A stretch of DNA of 64,000 nt from Takifugu bimaculatus. Taxonomy: Eukaryota; Chordata; Actinopteri; Tetraodontiformes; Tetraodontidae. Location of the stretch: contig CP034995.1 in the NCBI GenBank assembly GCA_004026145.2, positions 7,848,387 through 7,912,386 of the forward strand, read 5' to 3'. This document shows positions 55,539-64,000 of this stretch, one piece after another. The notes under the pieces were generated by a model. The model did not search any database. It worked only from the letters and a program-made list of their open reading frames with translations, and was not told where the DNA came from. Each line of letters starts with the position of its first letter. The stretch's first letter is position 1. A program made the position numbers and the translations under genes.

Positions 55539-56471
55539 GTAAGGAATGATAAGGATCAGCGTTCGCCTGCGCGTTTTAATTTCGCGCTGGGTCTGGGAGG
55601 ATAATGTAAGACAGTCGGAACACTGGGCATTTGCAGTGGGAGAGAAATCTAATAACTTTCAAACGGGACCCCTGGTGTGTTGGAGAACTCACCGAGAAGT
55701 TTAAGCTGGCTGGAACACTTTGAGTACTTTTAATAAAAAATAATAGTTTTTGCGTTTCTGTACGCACCTGTTAAGGGTAATACAATATATAAAAATAGAC
55801 TTTTCCCCCCTGTTATAATTGGTTCGTGCTGCCTGACGTCTGCATTTATCCCACCAGCGTAAATGACTTCTCCGCAGCTTTTAATAACTTAAAAACCGCC
55901 GATTTCCCCTTAATAGCCTAGTTATTTGCGCACACACAAACTAGCCAGAGCCATCCTGCAAATGTAGGAAAATCGGGCTATATCAAGCTGGCATCGCCTA
56001 TTTCTCACACTGGACCTAAAAATATACATCTAAATATATGGACATATAGGGAAATAATATGGACTATCATTTGCAATGTAACCTAAATAACTTCGGCTGT
56101 AAGCTTTGCTGCTGCGAGCCTTTGAAACGTGCGCCAAAGAAACACACTAAATAAACGTTAAAAGTCCACCGGAAGACACGTTTCTGGAGGCGTTCGGCAG
56201 GAATTTAATGCCTAATATAGCTGTGTCAAATATTTGGGCTGCTTAGGTACATGACGCGGCAGCGAGCAACATTTCAAGTTATGTCGCAGCTTTGTTGTGG
56301 CTGGAAGAGCAATAACTATTGATTGACAGCCTTCGAACCAATCTGTGAATGGATTGGGAGAGCTGGTGGATATTTGTCCCAGCTGTCCAATAGGAGCTTA
56401 GTGAAGGCGGGGCTTAAACAAAAGCCTCCAATACGTCATGTAAATGCATTAACCCTTTCATTACAAGTTAG

Positions 56472-56552
<81 letters not shown>
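56472..56552 (+). repeat. (TATC)20 tetranucleotide microsatellite
   Basis: 81 bp of uninterrupted TATC/ATCT units in nr3c2 intron 1. Confidence 0.98.
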
Positions 56553-56553
<1 letters not shown>

Positions 56554-56556
56554 AAT

Positions 56557-56591
56557 CTAATATAATATAATATAATATAATATAATATAAT
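56557..56591 (+). repeat. (TATAA)n pentanucleotide repeat
   Basis: About seven units of TATAA directly following the TATC microsatellite. Confidence 0.95.
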
Positions 56592-57000
56592 CTTTATTTA
56601 AAGGTTAATAGCAGGTACAAATAATGTCACTCATGCTAGCCAAAGGTACCAGATTATCAGCCTTGCTAATAAAACAAGATTATTCCCAAACAGCAACAGT
56701 AATACATGTGAAACATTTAGAACATGGGAAAATGATGCCAAGTGCATTTTTTTCCACCAGCAGGGAGCTTGTTAGCATCAGTAACCCTTTAATAGATATG
56801 TTCTCCTTGCAGTTGTCTGGAATCAGGGTATGTGTGTCACCGCTCCAGGTGTAATGCAGCTGCAGCATCAGCTTCTCTCTGCTGCATTTGCTTCCATTGT
56901 TTACTCTGGCTTGAATAAATAACTGTCGGAATATCCAAGACTGCTCCTCCACTTTAAATATACTGCTGAATATGAATACTACAGCGTATATACTGAGCAT

Positions 57001-57020
57001 CCCCCCCCCCCCCCCCCCCC
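57001..57020 (+). repeat. C20 in the nr3c2 exon-2 polypyrimidine tract
   Basis: C20 followed by TCCTGTTTCTGTTCTTTGTAG, so the homopolymer forms the left part of the acceptor's pyrimidine tract. Confidence 0.95.
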
Positions 57021-57041
57021 TCCTGTTTCTGTTCTTTGTAG

Positions 57042-58846
57042 GGAATCAATGAGCCAGCGATGGAGACCAAAAGATACCAAAGTTACTTTGATGGATGTGA
57101 TACAGAGAACAGATGGTCACAGGTCTCCGGCACTATGGACAGCTGCAGCACAGAGGAGTCAAGTTTGACCGGCAGTGATATCCTGATGGATATCGCAAAT
57201 GTTAGCTGCTCTGCTGAAAGCCCTGCCACTGACAGAAGTACAAAGAAGCAGGAGCAGCCAATGCTGCAGCTCAGCCAGAACCAGCCATTTCTTCTCCCAC
57301 ACTTTAACAACACTCTCCATGGTCATAAGCAGGAAATGGACTCCAAGGAGCTGTCCAAGACTGTTGCTGAGTCCATGGGCCTGTATATGAATGCTGCCAG
57401 GGAGGCAGACTTCGCCTTTAGCCAGCATGGCGGCAGTGCCAGCCCCGGGAAGATGTATTCAGTATGCGGCCGCTCACTTGAGGAGGCCCAGAGTGGTTTC
57501 ACAAAGAGCTTCAAGTTAAAGCCATTTGGTTTCCAGCAGTGCAACACCACACCCAGAGAGTGCACCATCGGAACTACAGTCAGCTCAGCTTCAGTTCTGG
57601 TTCAATCTATTTCCTGCAGCCCCCAGACACCCAGTTCCATTTCTAGCCCTGGGGGTAGCAACAATATGGTGTCATCAACGACCAGTCCTCCTATGTGCTT
57701 TGGACCGATGTGCTCTTCTGTCAGCAGTCCCGTCAGCCAGACGTCTTGTGCTTCAACTTTACCCAACATCAAGCGCAGGAATTCAGCCACATGTAGCCCC
57801 GTTGAGTCCAGCACGGTGGGCTCGCCACCACTTACCAGCCCACTCAATATCATGAGGTCCCCCATATCCAGCCCTCAGAGCATGAGCAGCGTTAGATCGC
57901 CTCCATCTTGCAGCACTACGTCTAACATTAGGTCATCGGTCTCGAGCCCCACCGGGGCCAACTGCACGAGCACTGCAAACAACTGCAACACAGCAAGACC
58001 CTCCATCTCTAGTCCAGCCATAGGTGGTACCGTCGCATCAAGCAGCCCCCGGAATGCTTCTGTAGGCAGTTTCCCAGTGTCTAGTCCAGCTGGTGGACTA
58101 GGTCTGGTGCAGAATGACACTAACAGCCCAGAAGCTGCAGGTCTGACCAGAGACGCAGACTTCAAGAACTTTGAGTTTCCCAAAGTGGAGATGGTGGACG
58201 GGGAGTTGTTCAGCGTCGGCGTAGACCATATGGGCATGGTTAAGTACATTAAGAATGAGCCTGGTTCTGACTTTAGGAGCATGTGTTTAGAAAGCTCCAA
58301 ATGCAATGCTAGTAGCACACCCTTCATCACACAGATTAAGAGTGAGCCAAACAAAAACGATGGATGTATGAACCAACAGCCCTACAGCGAGCCGTCACAA
58401 TCTCTCAGCCTTTTTCCTTCGTCTGAGACCACCTACTTGTCCCTGAGGAATAACATTGATGAATACAGTCTTTCTGGTATCCTAGGAACCCCTGTATCCT
58501 CTTTGAACGGGAACTATGAGTCTGATGTGTTCTCCAACAGTGTCCTGTCTAAAGGAGTTAAACAGGAGTCCCCTGACGGCAGCTATTACCAAGAGAATAA
58601 CAGCATGCCTACATCGGCCATTGTTGGAGTTAATTCCAGTGGACATTCATTCCATTACCAGATTGGAGCTCAAGGAACAATGGCTTTCACGCGGCACGAT
58701 GTGAGGGACCAGTCCAACCCCTTGTTGAATCTAATTTCACCCGTTACAGCGTTAATGGAGTCGTGGAAATCTCGGCCAGGCGTGTCTCAAGGGTCACTGT
58801 CAGGCAGAGGAGAGGGATACCCGGGTCAGAACTGCATCCCTGAGAG
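57042..58846 (+). CDS. nr3c2: Mineralocorticoid receptor, first coding exon (N-terminal domain); gene continues past the window
   Basis: NR3C2 is the steroid-activated nuclear receptor for aldosterone, cortisol and deoxycorticosterone. Acceptor TTCTTTGTAG at 57,041; ATG at 57,060 with G at -3 and +4; 595 full codons, then donor GAGAG|GTAGGC (phase 2). The TAG seen at 58,848 is intronic. Visible landmarks: start METKRYQSYFDGCDTENRW, MDIANVSC, KELSKTVAESMGLYM (about 97-110), many SSP repeats (about 195-345), YSLSGILGTPVSS and SSGHSFHYQIGAQGT, all collinear with human MR. Three SUMO-type sites (IKNE about K398, IKSE about K427, VKQE about K501) correspond to the mapped human sites. Zinc-finger and hormone-binding exons lie beyond base 64,000. 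No frame break was seen. Confidence 0.97.
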
Positions 58847-61800
58847 GTAGGCTCAACCAAGGCATCTCTGCTGGGTGCAATTGCATCAGATGGAATGCTT
58901 TTCACCTTTCATTTTTCACAAATTCATGTTTTTCTTGGCTCAGTCTCGGGTCAGTTTGTTATAGTGAGACTAATTTCACAAGGGGTTTAGGGCGTTTGCA
59001 TGAATAGTGCAACAATAATAACAGCAGGACTTGGGAAAGGCAGTGGGATGGAGCCTGGGGGAGCTGAAATGGAACCAGTCCAGGTCAACCTCAACTCTAC
59101 CTCTCACTGCTAAGTGTGGTAGAAGAACAAGCTGGCAAGTACATACAGTGTATACGTATAACTTCTTGGTCAGCAAAGACAGAGTATATCTGGTTTTATC
59201 CAAGCTCATCAACAGCCCAGTAAATAATTAATCGATTCCATCCTTTTGTTGCCAAAATGATGAAATAAACAGTTACTTTTGGGAACAACAAACAAATTGC
59301 CAAAGGAAATAAAATCCATAATAGTCTTCCATGTGGAAAGGTACAACTTTGACACAGTTATTTAAGTTCCAGTGTGGTCTGGCGTCCCAGTTGCAGGTAA
59401 AGCCAAAGGAAGAAGGTATACTGCAACACATAAAGAGTGGGCATGGAACCCATGATCTTGTCAACCAGACCTATGGCAACTTTATTAAACATACATAAAA
59501 AGGTGTTCAGGCTTATTTATATTGAATTGTCCACGGTGGTGTTCTCACTGTGATTTGATGGTTTTGTGTTTTCTGCTATTCTTGCAAAACATGTTGCTCT
59601 TATCTATCTATGTGTCAGATGTTATTAATGTGGTCTTCATGAGCTCGTCGTGAAGAACTTCCTGTTTACTTTCTGTGGCCTTCCAGTCTGATGAGACCTA
59701 CACTATTTGAGCTACTGCTGGGATGGAGCTCCACTTCATTAAGCTGTATCTTCCTGTGACGGTTCCACGGTTGACTCTGTGCAGTGATGCTGCACAGAAT
59801 CTCAAAATGGAAATTTATTTGATCAAAAAATTGCCTTGATTGAATTTGCAGGAGGAGAGGCAGCTTTGCAGATGCCACTGATTGTTCTGGTATGCCAGTT
59901 GTCTTTTTTCATTTTTATGATTTATATTACTGGAAAGAGTTTTGACAAACGCTGCTGGGGAAAACTCTGTCAGTGTTCTGACTGTGGAAGTCATTATTTA
60001 TTATGAAATGAGACCTTGGCTTCTCTCATAGAACAATGTAATATTTCACTCTAATATAAAGATATGTTGATGTCCAGACCAACCATTTCCCTAATTAATT
60101 TCCGATAAAACTGTTATTTAATTACGACATGTTCTATTGCAAATGTCTGTTCGGATTAATTTTCACTATGTATAAAACACACAGTCAATCCAGACATGGG
60201 TATAGCACCCGAGTGTGTGCTCATGCGCAATAACGACCTTTACAGCGCCACGGACGCTGATGCGGCCCCGTTACCCTGGGGGCAGCCCATATGGCAGCAG
60301 CCAAAGTGATGCTGATGGGATCGCTGCCACCTCAGTCCTAATGAGATCTAGCTTTGCCCTAATGTCAGACAGTAAGCGATGGGCTGCACAACAGTCTGCC
60401 AGGCAGCACACCATTGCATGTGTACATACAGTACATACGCACAATTACTGCATGTGTATTTGCGTGTCAAGAAAATTGTGCCGACACGTCGGTGCAGATT
60501 ATTACATCCTGCAGAAGTCTGAGAGCGTGCTGAATTAAACCTGTGGTGTTGTTGAACTGTCTAAATGGCACCCAGGCCCAGTTATTCAGTGGCAGAAAAT
60601 GTTATATAACCATTAAAAGAACAGCTAATAGGGTTAAGCCTTGGATGGATTGCAGCACAAACCTCCATCCCCAAACACGAACACTTAAGGGGTTATTTTG
60701 TACAAAAAGGATTGAATTTAGTTTTACAAATGAAGAGAAAAAGGTCAGATAATGTGGTGGTTAGCATCCACCAATTATTGAATTTGAATATATAAACATG
60801 GGAATAAAAAGACCCACATTAGCTTACAGGATTATACTTGCTCTCTTTCCCAAGTCCGCAAATCTCTTTTTATCCTATTTGGGGCTTTTTGTGTCGATTT
60901 CTCACAATAATATTTCACCAAATTGAATTACTCTTGTCAGGCCTCTGACCTAATAATTTCTTAATCTGCTGAGCGGCGCATGCAGAAGTTGACAAAGCAT
61001 TTGTTTCAGCAGACAGGAGAAATGGCACTTTTCTGACATCTTGCTCGTGTTATCTTTACCGCTGCGGACTGTCCACCAGTGGTCAACTCTCAATGTTCTG
61101 CAGAGGGATGAAAAGGCGTACTCCTGAGAGCGCACTAATCAGCCTTTAATTGTATGTTCCTCCACCAAATTAATGGATGGAAATGATTTGATTAATGCAG
61201 ACGCTGCTGGATACTAATATCCAATTAGATCCCCACACCAGGCATGCAGGGGGGCTCCCAGTGCATTATGGCTTCCTGGCTATAAAGTACACAGCTGTTT
61301 GTTTGGGTTGTGGAAGGGAGGCAACAGGTGGAGATGTTGGGGAATGGCAGCGGTTGTTGCCGGTGTATGTTAAACTAGCGCCGCTGCTACTGGTGATGTC
61401 AGGACATGTTCAAGTGGGTGTTTGGGGACATTTTTCAACGGCAAATGGTGCCTTTTCCAATCCTCAGAGGCGAGTATCAAAGGTATCACCTTCAGATAAT
61501 GATGTTCCATCATTCACACATGCGGCGAGGCATTCAGAGCTGGGATACCATATTGAGCACTTTTTTAATATAGTAATGTATTTAATAGAAATACATAATT
61601 TGGGAATTATCTGTAATGCATAATATGATCACTATGACTAACTATGAAATTTAAGTATATGTTTTGACAAGTAGCAGTCTTTTATAAGCCGTTAAGGTCT
61701 TTTTCTGTAAAAAAAAAAATAAAATCCCAGCTTTAGAAAGTTGACATTGGCCTTTAGATTCAGAGTCTGAGTTTTCAGAAATGCTGTAAAAGCCGTCCCT

Positions 61801-62569
61801 TTTTATAGATAATAGAAGGATGGTTCTATAAAAATGTGTATGAGGAATCAATTTGCCTCATTTAATTGAATGTATGTGAAGACCAGCACATAAGCTGATG
61901 GAAAAAAAAATGTCTATAGCAATGAGGACAAGGATTTTCCAGTCTTAATGAATAAATTGGGTTGAAATGCACAGGGGTTAAAGTTGTCATGTGCGCGGCT
62001 TAATGCACATATTTCAGATTTTTTTGCTGTAGCTCCAATCCTGTGAATGCCCTGAATGCATCAAAAGGCGGTTTATGATTGGAAGTACATAAGGTCAACG
62101 TGTCACATTTTAGCCTCAATTGACATCATCCTGAAGAATTCTGGATTTGAATTCTGGATTGACAATCATTTACAGTAGAGGATTATAAAGAGAGCGCTAC
62201 CTTTAGCAAAACATATAAAATAATGCATGTGCATCACTTGTGACCCTCACAATTCCAGAATAATTAACATATACTGGCCAAAAAACTACATGAATGAATA
62301 ATATCAATGCATAAAGTAGTCTGCCTTTTTCTTTCTGGCAGTCCAACCACTGAGTGTGGGTAGACTGGAGGTGTAGTAGAAGACAGCCACTGTGCTTACA
62401 GCTACTGTATTCCTTAAAATAAAAAGTGATACTTAAAACTAATGTTATACATTCATTTCCAGTCAACAAAGTTGTCACTCTTTTCATGGATAAATGTTTT
62501 GGTCCATTACAAATGGAGTTATTAATTCAGAGTTCTAAGAGAGAGGCCTGATGCAGTGGTTGTATTGGG

Positions 62570-62860
62570 GCAGAGCTGCTAAATGTACTGGTGTAGTGGT
62601 GCAGAACAACTGGGTACAGTAGACAGAGTGGCAAAATGGGCTGGTTGTAGTGTTATGGAGAGGCTAAATGGACTGGTTTAATGGAAGAGAGAGGCAAAAT
62701 GAACTGGGTAGAGTAGTGAGAGAGGCTTAATTGACTGGTTTTAGTCAGTGAGGCTAAGTAGTGGTTTAATAAGTGGATAAATGTACTAGTTAGAGGGGAC
62801 AGAAAGGGTTAATGGACTTTTTGTATGGTTACAGGGAGGCTAAATGACCGAGAGACTGCA
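62570..62860 (+). repeat. Degenerate minisatellite, unit about 30-35 bp
   Basis: Seven to nine imperfect units with the shared phrase GAGGCTAAATGGACTGGTTT followed by AGTGG and AGAG, for example near 62,610, 62,652, 62,690, 62,725, 62,770 and 62,835. Confidence 0.8.
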
Positions 62861-63304
62861 TTAAACTGACACAGAGAGATAAAGTTAACCTGTTTCAATG
62901 GGATTTGAATGAATATTTCTGACATATTACGTTAAAATCATGTGTCCAAAAGACAGTTTCTGCTTAATTTTGCTAAATATTATAAGAGATTATTTTAATT
63001 TTGTACCACAATGGTAAAACAGCCACAACTAAACAACTTCACAACTAAAACATGTGTTCCGGGCTGTGGATTCACTCCTCTTAGACCAGCCTGTACCAGC
63101 AAAGCCTGAACCATTGTTCTGTACCTGCTACCCACCAGCTAGTAATTACCAAGTAAACAGTCGAGTGCTTAGCAACTAAACAATTTCCCTCTGTGGAATT
63201 ACGAAGATTCAAGTGAGGAAAATAAATGGTGTAAACAGACAATTTACATCACTAATGATGATAACTTGTTTCCAAAAGGAATGGTTGTGGCTCTCCAACA
63301 AGTG

Positions 63305-63346
63305 GCCTCCAACAGTAGTTTAAACTGCCTCCAACAGTAGTTTAAA
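63305..63346 (+). repeat. 20-bp direct repeat, period 22
   Basis: GCCTCCAACAGTAGTTTAAA occurs at 63,305-63,324 and again at 63,327-63,346. Confidence 0.95.
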
Positions 63347-64000
63347 TAAAATATTTCTTCTGAGGACAGGATTTGTTTGAGAGTTATCACATCTCTAATC
63401 ATGGAATAAATTCTGATCCCTTTTCAGACATTTTCCTCTTTATTACGACTCTGGTCTAAAAACCCGACAATGCTATCTTAGTAAGGTACAAGCATGAGGG
63501 CAATGTGAGTACTACAGTAGCTTTGTTTATGAATGGATGGGTATTTACCCCACGCTGCCCCCGGTGGCAAATCGATCGGGTGGTTTTGTTGATGAAAATA
63601 CGGGACTGGAAACCAGGTTAGAAACCCCGACTCTTCTTCTCCCACCCACAATACACACAAAACTGTCCAATAAGGCTGCCAGTAACAACAACAACACACA
63701 CACACACACACACGCACACGTACGCACGCACGCGCTTCAGGCTGGATGTGACACCCCAATAGAAGTGCAGCTACTCCCAGTCGTAGATTCTGGGATTTGG
63801 ATGCTTTTCCCGTCCTCATTTGAACTTTCCCCAAAACACCAGATTTCCTTCAGCCCAGTCCTGCTCTTGAAAATCTGCTCTCCATTACCCACATCTGACA
63901 CTCCCTTCAGTGATGGCTCCTATTTTATCTTTTACTTTGGTGACAAAAGAAAGCCACTTATTTACAGTCTGCTCTGGCCGAGGCAGTTATTCTGATTTGT

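Larger units (their letters stand above)
55539..57041 (+). other. nr3c2: nr3c2 intron 1 (predicted)
   Basis: Predicted 1.5-kb intron holding a (TATC)20 microsatellite, a TATAA pentamer repeat, a moderate CTCF-like motif (CCACCAGCAGGGAGC, 56,754-56,768) and C20 just before the acceptor. Confidence 0.5.
58847..64000 (+). other. nr3c2: nr3c2 intron 2 (partial)
   Basis: At least 5.15 kb, running out of the window. No zinc-finger exon (CHYGVVTCGSCK-type sequence) was recognised. Contents: a possible conserved block at about 60,940-61,260, a degenerate minisatellite (62,570-62,860), a 22-bp duplication (63,305-63,346), a moderate CTCF-like motif (63,554-63,568) and a short CA tract at 63,690-63,715. 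Confidence 0.75.

Noticed and set aside
58848..58850. TAG as the end of a short MR protein
   Set aside because: A good donor GAG|AG|GTAGGC lies across it, and the receptor must continue into the zinc-finger exons; the stop is intronic.
57060..58850. Single-exon (retrogene-like) MR
   Set aside because: Acceptor and donor flank the frame and the protein lacks DBD and LBD, as expected for exon 2 of the normal gene.
62570..62860. CRISPR-like array
   Set aside because: Units are diverged, spacing is irregular, there are no unique spacers of constant size, and the host is a vertebrate.

Overview
The window is vertebrate nuclear DNA, almost certainly from a teleost fish with a compact genome. Its genes are split by GT-AG introns, many of only 72-120 bp. 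It is full of (CA)n and poly-C/poly-G tracts and carries fragments that look like dispersed fish repeats. Three genes were identified by reading spliced exons against remembered human family members; no database search was run.

Layout. (1) 1-~11,990, + strand: the last eight coding exons of lrba, encoding the C-terminal WD40 propeller of the BEACH protein LRBA, with stop at 10,924-10,926. (2) ~12,070-~30,300, - strand: a complete 17-exon dclk2 gene (two doublecortin domains, a Ser/Thr kinase and a long Pro/Ser-rich tail). It is tail-to-tail with lrba, and the predicted poly(A) sites are about 100 bp apart. (3) ~30,300-~54,900: a gene desert of about 25 kb holding simple repeats, a 600-bp polypyrimidine tract, SINE-like debris, possible conserved non-coding blocks and CTCF-type motifs. 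(4) ~54,900-64,000, + strand: the 5' end of nr3c2 (mineralocorticoid receptor), comprising a probable 5'UTR exon with a strong donor at 55,538, intron 1, the large first coding exon (57,042-58,846) and the start of a long intron 2. The DNA-binding and ligand-binding exons lie beyond the window.

The order and orientation (lrba>, <dclk2, nr3c2>) match human 4q31 (LRBA, DCLK2, NR3C2, read in the opposite direction), so this is an ancient conserved block. The proteins act in different processes: LRBA in vesicle trafficking, DCLK2 on microtubules and as a kinase, MR as a steroid-activated transcription factor. Nothing suggests they form a pathway. No prokaryotic, viral or CRISPR-like system is present.

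Most notable points: a single extra base in dclk2 exon 3 (about 20,170) that breaks the frame inside a conserved doublecortin motif; an unusually long Pro-rich DCLK2 tail; sense-strand CA repeats just downstream of three different splice donors; a set of CTCF-like motifs with convergent orientation at the two ends of the gene desert; C20 embedded next to the nr3c2 exon-2 acceptor; and a degenerate minisatellite in nr3c2 intron 2.
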